Source: DATAGF01 sp963819845
GTDB taxonomy: Bacteria > Actinomycetota > Thermoleophilia > Miltoncostaeales > Miltoncostaeaceae
Length of the DNA: 64,000 bases
Assembly (NCBI GenBank): GCA_963819845.1
Contig: CAWFXQ010000012.1
Coordinates: 124,001 to 188,000 of the forward strand
Direction of reading: 5' to 3'
Position 1 is the first letter of the stretch, and each line of letters opens with the position of its first letter. A program made the position numbers and the translations under genes. This document shows positions 50,579 through 58,736 of the stretch, piece after piece. The notes beneath the pieces were generated by a model that saw only the letters and a list, made by a program, of their open reading frames with translations, was not told the origin of the DNA and ran no database searches.

Positions 50579-51210
50579 CCGCCCGACTGTGACGTGCGGC
50601 CGCGTGGGGTGGCCGCGGCGTCGACGAGTGCGGTGACGAGCGTGGCGGCGTCTGCTCGTGTGATGCCGGCGGCCGCGAGGGAGTGCCACGTGGAGAAGGC
50701 GAGGGCGTGGCGCAACGCCCCGAGGAGCAGATGCCGTCTGCGGCCGCGGACCGGACGGCCGACGGCGAGGATCTCGGCGGCCTCGTCGAGGTACGCCTGC
50801 AGCGGGACCATGGCGTCGCGGGCGAAGTCGACGAGCTCGGCGTCGCGGAGGACGTTGCTGAACATCGGCTCGGTGCGCTCGTAGTAGGCGTACAGCTCGT
50901 CGAGCGCCTGCTCGAGTCGCCGGTGCGGGTCGCGAATCGCGCGCCATGAGGCGAGATCCGGCCAGGGGTTGGCGTCGAAGTAGTGGGTCGAGCACGCCAC
51001 GAACAGGTCGGCCTCGGTGGGGAAGTGGCGGTAGAGGGTCCGGCGCTCCACACCTGCGCGCCTGGCGACCGCGCTCAGCGTCGTGCGGGACGGCCCGACC
51101 GTGCCGTGCAGGTCGATGGCCGCCTCGGTGATCCGCAGGTGCGTCTCGGCCATCTGCTCGGCGCGCTTCTTGAGCTCGTACTTGCGCGTGGGCGTGATTT
51201 CGTGACTCAT
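50539..51210 (-). CDS. TetR-family regulator whose 3' end runs through the att remnant
   Basis: 223 residues. HTH at about 22-68 (ITEAAIDLHGTVGPSRTTLS, VARRAGVERRTLYRHFPTEA). The C-terminal half is helical. The last residues (GGMPPTRSGPVPPP) are encoded by the tRNA-Glu-derived sequence at 50539-50578, so the original end was probably replaced at integration. The dyad GTGTC/GACAC (51215-51233) overlaps the start region and the divergent SnoaL gene promoter, so it should repress that gene and itself. ATG 51210. Confidence 0.85.
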   Translation of the reverse strand: MSHEITPTRKYELKKRAEQMAETHLRITEAAIDLHGTVGPSRTTLSAVARRAGVERRTLYRHFPTEADLFVACSTHYFDANPWPDLASWRAIRDPHRRLEQALDELYAYYERTEPMFSNVLRDAELVDFARDAMVPLQAYLDEAAEILAVGRPVRGRRRHLLLGALRHALAFSTWHSLAAAGITRADAATLVTALVDAAATPRGRTSQSGGMPPTRSGPVPPP

Positions 51211-51214
51211 CTCA

Positions 51215-51255
51215 GTGTCCTCAATGTTGACACATCCTTCGCGGCGGCGTAGGGT
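51215..51255 (+). promoter_or_regulatory. Promoter of the SnoaL-like gene with TetR operator
   Basis: TTGACA (51227-51232), 17 bases, TAGGGT (51250-51255): a strong primary-sigma promoter reading towards the gene at 51306. GTGTC (51215-51219) and GACAC (51229-51233) form a dyad across the -35 box, adjacent to the divergent tetR start at 51210. AAAGGAG precedes the ATG at 51306. Confidence 0.7.
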
Positions 51256-51305
51256 GCATTCCGCGACTCAGTACTGTGTCGTGAAACTACTCGAAAGGAG
51301 CACGC

Positions 51306-51680
51306 ATGTCCACGGCCACGCCTGAGCAGGTGCTGGAGACGATCGTCGATGGAATCAACACCGGGAACCTCGAGGCGCTCATGCCGCTCTACGAGAGCGA
51401 GGCGGCGTTCGCGACCCAGCCCGGGAGCCTCGCCCACGGCGCACCCGGCGTCCGCGAGGCGCTGGCCGGCTTCATCTCGATGAAGGGCGAGCTCGACCTC
51501 GAGGTGACACGGGTCCTCGAGGTGGACGACCTGGCCCTCGTGACGGGCAACTGGTCGTTCAACGGCACGGGGCCGGACGGGGAGCCGGTGCGGCTGACGG
51601 CGAACAACGCGGATGTCCTGCGTCGCCAGGCGGACGGCACCTGGCGGTTCGTGATCGACAACCCCTGGGGAACGGACTGA
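51306..51680 (+). CDS. SnoaL-like (NTF2-fold) protein
   Basis: 124 residues. The pattern is that of a DUF4440/SnoaL_3 ketosteroid-isomerase-like cone: EQVLETIVDGINTGNLEALM, PLYESEAAFATQPGSLAHGA, GVREALAGFISMKGELDLEV, and a final GTWRFVIDNPWGTD strand. The family includes polyketide cyclases, isomerases and many proteins of unknown role. Divergent TetR gene with a shared control region, so likely induced by a small molecule. Confidence 0.85.
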   Translation: MSTATPEQVLETIVDGINTGNLEALMPLYESEAAFATQPGSLAHGAPGVREALAGFISMKGELDLEVTRVLEVDDLALVTGNWSFNGTGPDGEPVRLTANNADVLRRQADGTWRFVIDNPWGTD

Positions 51681-51766
51681 AGGCCGAGTTCCGAGCCTGA
51701 GGCCCGCCACGGCCGGCGGGTCTCAGGCCGCCGAAGGTGGCGGGACTGCTTCGCGGGTTCGGACGG

Positions 51767-52009
51767 TCAGATCAGGTCGTGCACCTCCTGAATGCGCTCC
51801 TCGTAGAGGTAGTAGACCCAGGCCTCGCCCTCGAGCGCGTCCTCGCCGTCGCCGAGCGTCGTCTCTTCGAACGACTTGTAGCCCAGGCGCTCGCCCAGCC
51901 CGCCGTCGATCAGGCGCCGCGCGTTGTACACCTGCGCGTCTGACCAGCCCCTCGCCCGAGCGGCCGCGGCCAACGGCACGGCCGCGAGATCCTCGTGCCC
52001 CGTCCCCAT
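51767..52009 (-). CDS. Small hypothetical protein, possible ECF41 target
   Basis: 80 residues from ATG 52009. GWSDAQVYNARRLIDGGLGE then YKSFEETTLGDGEDALEGEA and WVYYLYEERIQEVHDLI. Acidic, aromatic C-terminus; no known domain. GTCACATC (minus strand, 52053-52046) lies 37 bases upstream and matches the boxes flanking the ECF41 sigma gene, so it may be transcribed by that sigma factor (inference). Confidence 0.55.
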   Translation of the reverse strand: MGTGHEDLAAVPLAAAARARGWSDAQVYNARRLIDGGLGERLGYKSFEETTLGDGEDALEGEAWVYYLYEERIQEVHDLI

Positions 52010-52040
52010 GCGCGCCTCCCCGTCGGCGATGGGTCCGATC

Positions 52041-52807
52041 CTAGTGATGTGACACCGTGCGCATGGGCTCCGCGCCGGCCGGCGCGTAGGCCGCCGCGAA
52101 ACCCTGGCGCCAGCTCGGGTGGCGCGGCTCCCGGCCCAGCTGGCGACGGGCCGAGGGCGAGCGCGGTCGCCGCGGCGGCGTCGTCGAGATGGATGAATGA
52201 CGAGATGCCGCCGCCGTTTCCGACGATGGGGAACCGCCGCCCGCGCACCGGCTCGACCAGCCCGTCGTCGGCGTCGCCGTAGAAGACGCCGTAGCGGAGC
52301 GCGATCCCCCCGGCGTCCGTGACCGCCCGGTCGAGGTGGCTCATCGCGGCCGCGGTCTGGCGCATCCCCGCGATGGGGGCGGCGTCGAGAGGGTCGTCCT
52401 CGGCCTTGACCGGCCCGCCCTCGCGCGCGTACCGCATGCTGGCGAAGCTCTGGGCGACGAACCGGCCCGTCCCCGCCTCGCGCGCGGCGGCCAGCAGCGC
52501 GTCGGTGCCCTCGGTCCGCAGCCGGTTCGTCTGCGCGAAGCTGCGGTCGAGGCGCCGGGAGAAGCGCACGCCCGCCAGAGCGGTCGCCTGGTGGACGATC
52601 GCCTGTGGCCGGGTCTCGCGCACGGCCGCGCGCACGGCGCGCGCGTCGAGCAGGTCGAGGGCGACCGGCTCCGCCCCCAGCGCCCGCACGCGATCGTCGT
52701 TCCCCGGCGTCCTGAAGGTGCCGATGACCTCGTGCCCCCGGTCGATCAGCAACGGGACCAGCCGGCGGCCGATCGCGCCGCTCGCCCCCGCGACCAGAAA
52801 TTCTCAT
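52041..52807 (-). pseudogene. NAD-dependent epimerase/dehydratase, frameshifted and internally deleted
   Basis: The start ATG 52807 reads MR-I-LVAGASGAIGRRL (Rossmann GxxGxxG) only if one extra T near 52799-52803 is removed. The body is good to FIHLDDAAAATALAL near 200 (short-chain epimerase with the substrate-domain pattern). The next 60 or so residues expected in this family are absent. The sequence jumps, in another frame, to GREPRHPSWRQGFAAAYAP near the normal C-terminus, with a stop at 52041. The internal loss makes this a true pseudogene rather than a read error. In ECF41 systems an oxidoreductase/epimerase gene is a usual target, and the gene is divergent from the sigma gene here. Confidence 0.75.
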
Positions 52808-52826
52808 CGTGCCCTCCTCCTCTCGC

Positions 52827-52892
52827 CGGTCACATCGACCGGCCTTCGCGGGTCTCATGTGCACGACCCCGCGCGACGGAGGGATGTGACCG
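52827..52892. promoter_or_regulatory. Divergent ECF41 control region with inverted CGGTCACATC boxes
   Basis: CGGTCACATC (52827-52836) and its exact reverse complement GATGTGACCG (52883-52892) face each other over 46 bases. A third GATGTGAC is at 52046-52053. ECF41 promoters are known for a TGTCACA-type -35 element before both the sigma gene and its target, so these boxes are the likely -35 elements of the divergent pair. The right box directly abuts the sigma gene ATG, so it would serve the minus-strand epimerase gene. A clear -10 was not assigned. Confidence 0.6.
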
Positions 52893-53774
52893 ATGGATGG
52901 GCGCGGCCGGCAGGCCGAGCTGTTCGAGGAGCACCGCGACCGCCTGCGGGCCGTGGCCTACCGGGTCCTCGGCTCGCTGACCGAGGCGGACGACGCGGTC
53001 CAGGAGGCCTGGATCCGGCTCAGCCGCGCCGACCCGGGCGGGATCGAGAACCTCGGCGCATGGCTGACGACCGTCGTCGCTCGCATCTCGCTGAACATGC
53101 TCCGCTCGCGCGACCGCCGGCGCGAGGAGCCGATCGGCGTTCACATGCCCGAGCCGATCGTCGACCGCGCCGACGGCACGGACCCGGAGCACGAGGCCCT
53201 GCTGGCCGACTCGGTGGGCCTCGCCCTGCTGGTCGTCCTCGAGACCCTCTCCCCCGCCGAGCGGCTCGCGTTCGTGCTCCACGACATGTTCGCCGTGCCC
53301 TTCGAGGAGATCGCGCCGATCGTCGACCGCTCCCCCGAGGCGGCGCGCCAGCTCGCCAGCCGCGCGCGCCGCCGCGTGCAGGGCGAGAGGGCGGTCCCCG
53401 ACGCCGGCCTCGACGTCCAGCGCGAGGTGGTCGACGCCTTTCTCGCGGCCGCGCGCGACGGCGACTTCGCGGCGCTGCTCGAGGTGCTCGACCCGGATGT
53501 CGTGCTGCGCGTGGACTTCGGCCCCCTGGCGGGCGGTTCGAGGGAGGTGCGCGGGGCGACGGCCGTCGCCGGCCAGGCCCTCGCCTACTCGGGGCTGGGC
53601 CTGATCGTGCGGCCCGCGCTCGTCAACGGCGCGGCCGGGGTCGTCTCGACGCGCGACGGCGCGCCCTTCTCGGTGGGGGGCGTGACGGTCAGGGGCCGGC
53701 GGATCGTGGCGATCGACATCCTCGCCGACCCGGAGCGCCTCCGCCGGCTCGACCTCGCCGTCCTCGACGGCTGA
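52893..53774 (+). CDS. ECF41-type RNA polymerase sigma factor with C-terminal SnoaL-like domain
   Basis: 293 residues. Region 2: LFEEHRDRLRAVAYRVLGSL, EADDAVQEAWIRLSR (near 5-45). Region 4: VVLETLSPAERLAFVLHDMF, EEIAPIVDRSPEAARQLASR (near 112-155). The C-terminal 125 residues are an NTF2-like domain (VVDAFLAAARDGDFAALLEV), the built-in regulator that replaces an anti-sigma factor in ECF41. Such sigma factors usually control one adjacent oxidoreductase, carboxymuconolactone decarboxylase or epimerase gene; here that partner is decayed. Confidence 0.92.
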   Translation: MDGRGRQAELFEEHRDRLRAVAYRVLGSLTEADDAVQEAWIRLSRADPGGIENLGAWLTTVVARISLNMLRSRDRRREEPIGVHMPEPIVDRADGTDPEHEALLADSVGLALLVVLETLSPAERLAFVLHDMFAVPFEEIAPIVDRSPEAARQLASRARRRVQGERAVPDAGLDVQREVVDAFLAAARDGDFAALLEVLDPDVVLRVDFGPLAGGSREVRGATAVAGQALAYSGLGLIVRPALVNGAAGVVSTRDGAPFSVGGVTVRGRRIVAIDILADPERLRRLDLAVLDG

Positions 53775-53780
53775 CCCGGC

Positions 53781-54662
53781 CTACCCGGGCGGGGGCGGCG
53801 CGGGGATGGCGATCGGGCCGCTCTGGGTTGCCTCGACGTTCCCCGCCTCGCTGGAGAAGAGTGCGACGAAGCCGGGCGACAGCGTCACGGTCGCCTGCAC
53901 CGTGGAGCCGCCGGCAGGCAGGTCGATGGGCACGACGGCGGCAGCTGAGCCGCCGGCCGGGAGGCCGAGCGTCAGCGCGGTGGCCGAGAAGGCGTAGGTG
54001 TACGCGGGGGTGGTGCCCTGGCCGAACAGGAGCGTGTCCTGGATCTGGGCGTCCTCCTGGAACCGGGAGTTGGTCAGGGCGAGCGAGAACACCGCGGGAC
54101 CGATCGGGGGGCCCACCACGCTGACGGTGACGACGTAGCCGATCGACGACGGGCCGTCGTCGATGAAGAGCGACGCCCTCCCGAAGCTGCGGGCCACGCG
54201 GGGGTCGGCCCGACGGGCGATGGCGCGCAGCTGCGTCCGGCGGGTGCTCGTCAGCAGCCTGGCGCGGAAGGTGAGCGTCCCGGCGGCCGCGTGGAACCGG
54301 GGCCGCCGCAGCTCGAGCAGCACGACGTCGCGGCCGACCGGCGCGCGGTCGAGTTGGAGCGCGGCGTTGGGAGGGTCGCCGGCGAAGGCCCTCGCCCAGC
54401 CCGCGACGAAGCGGCGCAGCCGCTGGGCCGACCCGACGCGCGCCGGCCGGTCGGTGAAGCTCGTGACCGTCGCGTCGGGGTCGCGGAGCGTCAGGCGCCA
54501 GCCGCCAGGCACCCGCTCGAGGGTGCCTCCCTCGGCCTGGAGGAGGTAGAGCTGCCCCGGCGGGGACGGCGCGGCGACCGTCAGCGCGCCGGCGCTCTCA
54601 GTGGCCCCGGTGGCGATCAGGCCGACGACGAGGATGGCGGCCCAGCGGCAGGCGCGGCGCAT
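53781..54662 (-). CDS. Exported protein of unknown function
   Basis: 293 residues. Signal peptide about 1-27 (RRACRWAAILVVGLIATGAT then ESAGALT). Two beta-rich parts: residues 30-180 with GQLYLLQAEGGTLERVPGGW, LTLRDPDATVTSFTDRPARV (a motif typical of small secreted proteins of this group), and residues 185-293, a beta-sandwich ending in a Pro tail. No catalytic motif. Stand-alone, convergent with the sigma gene. Confidence 0.7.
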   Translation of the reverse strand: MRRACRWAAILVVGLIATGATESAGALTVAAPSPPGQLYLLQAEGGTLERVPGGWRLTLRDPDATVTSFTDRPARVGSAQRLRRFVAGWARAFAGDPPNAALQLDRAPVGRDVVLLELRRPRFHAAAGTLTFRARLLTSTRRTQLRAIARRADPRVARSFGRASLFIDDGPSSIGYVVTVSVVGPPIGPAVFSLALTNSRFQEDAQIQDTLLFGQGTTPAYTYAFSATALTLGLPAGGSAAAVVPIDLPAGGSTVQATVTLSPGFVALFSSEAGNVEATQSGPIAIPAPPPPG

Positions 54663-54681
54663 GCGTCGCGAGCATATGCGC

Positions 54682-54864
54682 TCACCGCGGCAGCGGCAGC
54701 CCCCCAGCCCGGGCGCCCGGCGCGGCCTCGGGAGCCCGGCCGGCGCGCCGCCGGGCGCGCCGGGCGGGGCGCGTCAGGCGGCCCGCCGCTCGCGCCCGCT
54801 CGCCCTCGCGGCGGCGGTCGGCGGCGATGCTGGCGGCCAGGTCCTGCATGAGCGTCGGGTTCAT
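54682..54864 (-). CDS. Small basic protein of 60 residues
   Basis: ATG 54864, NPTLMQDLAASIAADRRREG then an Arg/Ala-rich tail. Short proteins starting MNPxLxxxLAxxxxxDLRRxA are frequent in actinobacteria next to regulators; function unknown. The tail could be partly fortuitous in such GC-rich DNA. It lies between an exported protein gene and the LAL regulator gene, all on the minus strand. Confidence 0.5.
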   Translation of the reverse strand: MNPTLMQDLAASIAADRRREGERARAAGRLTRPARRARRRAGRAPEAAPGARAGGLPLPR

Positions 54865-54980
54865 GGCGGTTCTCCGTCCCCTCGATTGCGCCAACGACGC
54901 TACGAGGACGGCGGCGCCGCCTCATCGGTCATCCACCCCCATCTTGGGCCGCGGGGCCCCCCACATCGGGGACCGCACCC

Positions 54981-57551
54981 CTACCCCAGGCGGCGGGCCT
55001 CCCGGGCCGCCTCGCCGCGCGAGGCCGCGCCGAGCTTGCGGCGGGCCGAGGCCACGTGGTGCTCGACGGTGCGGGCGGACAGCACCAGGCGCGCGGCGAT
55101 CTGAGGGTTGGTGAGGCCCTCGCCGACGAGGTCGAGCACCTCCAGCTCGCGCGCCGACAGCCCCGCCGGGTTCGCCCGGGTGGACGCGCGCGGCCCGCGG
55201 GGGATGCGCGGCGCGCCCAGCTCGCGCAGCCGCCCCCTCACCCGGGCCGCGACGGGCGCGGCGCCCAGGCCGTCGAGGAGCGCCAGCGCCTCCAGCAGCG
55301 CGTCCGGCTCGTCGGCGCCGATCAGCGCCAGGGCCTGATCGTAGGGCGCCCCGACCGTCGCCCACTCGGCGGCCGCGGCGCGATGGTCGCCCGCGATCTC
55401 GAGCGCGTACGGCGCCAGGCACGGCGCCGGGGCCTCGCCGAGGAGGCCCGCGCGGGCGCGCCAGACCGCCAGCTCGCCGAGGTCGCGGGGGTGGTTCCCG
55501 ACGCTGAGGGCCAGGCCGTAGGCCTCGGCCGTGGCGGCGTCCACCCCCGCGCGGTCTCCCGCCAGCCAGGCCGCCTCGGCGCGGGCGGCGGCGGCCGGGC
55601 GCAGGCGCTGGAGCTCGCGGGTCGAGCGGGCCACCTCCCACGCGCGGGCGAGCCGCTCGTCCGCGTCGTCGCCCCCCCGGCGCAGGTCGACCAGGGCCGA
55701 CACCTGCAGGCTCGGCACGCGGTGGGTCGTGAGCCCCCCCTGCGCGAGCGACTCGGCGGCGCGCGCGGCGGCGGAGTCCCAGTCGCCCGTCCACAGGTTG
55801 ACGAGCGCCCGCGTGGCGTTCAGGTACGTGACGAACCCCCACTGGTCGCGCTCGATCGCGAACGCCAGGCCGCGGTCGGCCATCTCGCCGGCGACGTCGA
55901 GCCACAGCAGGTCGTTCGCGCTCCAGGCGAGGTTGGTGAAGGCGCGGCAGGCGTGCTCGTCCAGCCCGGCGGCGACCGCCCGCTCGATGCTCCGCTCCAG
56001 CAGCTGCCGGCCGGTCTCGACCCCGTCGCTCATCATCAGCGCGGTCCCGAGGTTCGTCTCGGCGTGGACGAGGGTCTCCTCGTCCCCGAGCTCCGCCGCG
56101 AGCGCGATCGCCCTCTCCGCCGCCGCGACGCTCTCCCTGGTGCGCTGCCCGAGCATCGCGAGCTGCGAGCGGTTGCTCAGTGCCATCGCCAGCTCGCGGC
56201 TCGGCGGCAGCGGCTCCAGGATGGCGACAGCCTCCGCCCCGGCCTCCTCGGCCGCGACGGGGTTCTGCGTCCACCAGCGGAACCGCGACAGCCAGCGCAG
56301 CGCCGCCCCCGTGGCGAGGGGGTCGCCCAGCTCCCGGCGCAGCGCCACGGCGCGCACCTGCGCGTCGATCGAGAGGTCGGCGTCGTCGACGTGGTACGCC
56401 TCGATCGCCGCCTCCTCCAGCGCGACGGCGCGCTCTGGCGGCGGCAGCAGCTCGGCGTGCTGCAGCGCCCGCGCGTAGAGCGCCGCGGCCTCGCGGTGCG
56501 AGCGCGCGGCCACGGCCAGGCGGGCGGCGGCGAGCCCGTGCTCGAGCAGCATCTCCGGCTCGCCGGCCGCGCCCGCGTGGTGGGCCAGGCGCGCGGGCTC
56601 GGCGCCGGCCTCGAGCAGCGCGGCCAGGACGACCCGGTTCAACTCGCGCCGCCGGGCGCCCGGCAGCCCCTCCTCCACCGCGCGGCGCGCCAGCTCGTGG
56701 CGGAAGCGCGCGTGGTCGCCCTCGACGACCACGAGGCCCCTCTCCTCGGCCTCGGCCACCGCGGCGGCGCCCTCCGCGCCGAGGCAGCGCTCCAGGACGG
56801 CGATCTCGACCCGCGCCGGGACGACGCTCATGGTCTCCAGCGCCGATCGCGCCGGCGGCGAGAGGCGCGCCGCGCGGGCGAGCACGGCGTCGCGCACCGT
56901 CGGGGGCGTGCGGTCGAGGCCCGCCCCGATCGCCTCGGTCACGAAGAAGGGGTTGCCGCCCGTGGCGGCGTGCAGCGCACCCGCGTCGCCTCCGCCCGCC
57001 AGCTGCGCGACGGCCTCGCGGCTGAGCGGCTCCAGCTCGACGCGTCGTGCCCGCCCCGGCGCCACGCCCGCCGCCGCCCGGCGCAGCGGATGGTCGGGGC
57101 CCAACTCGTCGTCGCGGAACGTGAGAAGCAGCAGCACGGGGGCGGCCTCGATGCGCCGGCCGAGGTACGTCAGCAGGTCGAGCGTGGCCTCGTCGGCCCA
57201 GTGGGCGTCCTCGACGACGCAGAGGGTCGGCGGCTCGCGGCTCAGCTCCGCCAGGACGGCGGCGAACGCGTTGACACGCCCCGGCGCCTGCAGCGCCTCG
57301 CCCAGCCGCGGCGCGGCGGTCGCGGCGATGTCGAGGAACGGGCCCAGCGGCCGAGCGACGGAGAGGTCGTCGCACGCCCCGAGCAGCACCCGCGCACCGT
57401 CGGAGCGCTCGCGGGCGAAGGTGGCGATGAGGCTGCTCTTGCCGATCCCCGCCTCACCGCTGACGAGCGCCACCGCCCCGCGGCCCTCGGCCGCCTCGGC
57501 CAGGGCGGACTCCAGCCGGGCGAGCGCCGCGTCGCGCTCGAGGAGCCGCAT
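54981..57551 (-). CDS. LAL-type LuxR-family regulator with N-terminal AAA ATPase
   Basis: 856 residues. Walker A SGEAGIGKSSLIATFA near 32, Walker B LCVVEDAHWADEATLDLLTY near 117, sensor-like LLLLTFRDDELGPDHPLRR near 140. Long TPR-like middle part (about 330-780). C-terminal LuxR HTH at about 795-850 (LSARELEVLDLVGEGLTNPQ, IAARLVLSARTVEHHVASAR). Large ATP-binding LuxR proteins sense ligands and activate nearby metabolic genes. Neither neighbour is an obvious target. ATG 57551. Confidence 0.9.
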   Translation of the reverse strand: MRLLERDAALARLESALAEAAEGRGAVALVSGEAGIGKSSLIATFARERSDGARVLLGACDDLSVARPLGPFLDIAATAAPRLGEALQAPGRVNAFAAVLAELSREPPTLCVVEDAHWADEATLDLLTYLGRRIEAAPVLLLLTFRDDELGPDHPLRRAAAGVAPGRARRVELEPLSREAVAQLAGGGDAGALHAATGGNPFFVTEAIGAGLDRTPPTVRDAVLARAARLSPPARSALETMSVVPARVEIAVLERCLGAEGAAAVAEAEERGLVVVEGDHARFRHELARRAVEEGLPGARRRELNRVVLAALLEAGAEPARLAHHAGAAGEPEMLLEHGLAAARLAVAARSHREAAALYARALQHAELLPPPERAVALEEAAIEAYHVDDADLSIDAQVRAVALRRELGDPLATGAALRWLSRFRWWTQNPVAAEEAGAEAVAILEPLPPSRELAMALSNRSQLAMLGQRTRESVAAAERAIALAAELGDEETLVHAETNLGTALMMSDGVETGRQLLERSIERAVAAGLDEHACRAFTNLAWSANDLLWLDVAGEMADRGLAFAIERDQWGFVTYLNATRALVNLWTGDWDSAAARAAESLAQGGLTTHRVPSLQVSALVDLRRGGDDADERLARAWEVARSTRELQRLRPAAAARAEAAWLAGDRAGVDAATAEAYGLALSVGNHPRDLGELAVWRARAGLLGEAPAPCLAPYALEIAGDHRAAAAEWATVGAPYDQALALIGADEPDALLEALALLDGLGAAPVAARVRGRLRELGAPRIPRGPRASTRANPAGLSARELEVLDLVGEGLTNPQIAARLVLSARTVEHHVASARRKLGAASRGEAAREARRLG

Positions 57552-57584
57552 GGGGGCATCCTAGAAGGCCCCGGCCGCGCGGCG

Positions 57585-58667
57585 TCAGCCCCGGCGCCCC
57601 CGGCGGATCGCGTCGCGGGCCCGCTTGGCCAGGGGGCGGGCGCGGTCGCGGGCCGCGTTGACCAGCCGCGCGGCGTCGCCGCGCCGCGTGCGCGGGTGCA
57701 CCGTGACCTCGGCGATGGGGCGGCGCGCATCGGTCCAGAGCGCCGTGTGGTGGCCGGCGGGGCCGGCGAAGTCATAGGAGGTGCAGCCCGAGCGGAAGGC
57801 GTCCTCGACCCGCGCCGCGATCACGAGCCGGCCCGGCGAGACGCGCGCGAGCGACTCGTCGTAGGCCGTCTTCAGCCCGTAGCGCACCCCGTGCGCCTCG
57901 AGCTCCAGCGCGAAGGCGGCGGCGCGCCCGTCGAGGCGCAGGGTGGTGAGCCGCAGCCAGCCCTGCGCGGCGGCCCACGCGGCCAGGCCGCGGAAGAAGC
58001 GGCCGTCGGCCTCCGCCACCGCGAGGGCGGTGCCGCCGCGCCCCTTCCACCCGGCCGCCTCGAGCGCGAGCGCCTCGTCGAGGACGTCGAGCGCGTCCCG
58101 GTCGGCGCGCGCGTCGAGCGCGACCTCCCCGCGCTCGGCCAGGCGCCGCCAGGAGCGGCGCAGCTCGCTGCGGGCCTTGCTCGTGAAGCCGGCGAGGTAG
58201 TCGTCCCAGGAGCCCGAGATCTCGAGCACCGGGTGGTGCTCCACGATCCGCTCGCTCACGCGCGCCCCGGTCGCCGCCGCGCCGGCGCGGATGGCCTCGT
58301 GGGCCGCGTCGCCGGGCACGACCGGGCGCAGCACCGCGCGCGCGACCGGCAGGCGCAGCAGCGCCGCGACGGCCTCCCGGGCCGCGTCCGGGTCGTCGCC
58401 GAGGATGCTCACGCCCTCGGCCTGGGGCATGCCCGACAACCCGCGGCCGCGCCGCACCAGCGCCGCGACGGCCGCGAGCCGCCCGTCGCGGCGCGCCGTC
58501 CCGGCGACCAGCCGATCGGGGCTCGCGTAGGCCTCGAGCCAGCACCGGACGTATCCCGGGTGCGCGTACGGCGGTGCGTCCAGCCCGCCGGCGAGCGCGG
58601 CCCACTCGGGCTCGATGCCGGAGAGGCCCTCGACGACGGCCGCCGCGGTGGTGGCGCGGGCGTCCAC
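57585..58667 (-). CDS. GNAT-fold acetyltransferase of the CelD/BioF type (Acetyltransf_6)
   Basis: 360 residues. Two GNAT-like halves; the second has SELRRSWRRLAERGEVALDA, LEAAGWKGRGGTALAVAEAD, and RLTTLRLDGRAAAFALELEA, YGLKTAYDESLARVSPGRLV, the conserved core of CelD-like and FemAB-like proteins. The YGLKTAYDE...SPG segment is the best marker. Such enzymes act in exopolysaccharide or wall precursor modification. The basic C-terminus (LAKRARDAIRRGRRG) may touch membrane or nucleic acid. GTG/ATG choice: ATG 58667. Confidence 0.85.
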   Translation of the reverse strand: MDARATTAAAVVEGLSGIEPEWAALAGGLDAPPYAHPGYVRCWLEAYASPDRLVAGTARRDGRLAAVAALVRRGRGLSGMPQAEGVSILGDDPDAAREAVAALLRLPVARAVLRPVVPGDAAHEAIRAGAAATGARVSERIVEHHPVLEISGSWDDYLAGFTSKARSELRRSWRRLAERGEVALDARADRDALDVLDEALALEAAGWKGRGGTALAVAEADGRFFRGLAAWAAAQGWLRLTTLRLDGRAAAFALELEAHGVRYGLKTAYDESLARVSPGRLVIAARVEDAFRSGCTSYDFAGPAGHHTALWTDARRPIAEVTVHPRTRRGDAARLVNAARDRARPLAKRARDAIRRGRRG

Positions 58668-58736
58668 TGTGGGCAGTGTCTCAGCTCACGGTGCCCTCCG
58701 AGGGCCCCGGGCGTTGCGCCGGGGTATGTTGGCCGC

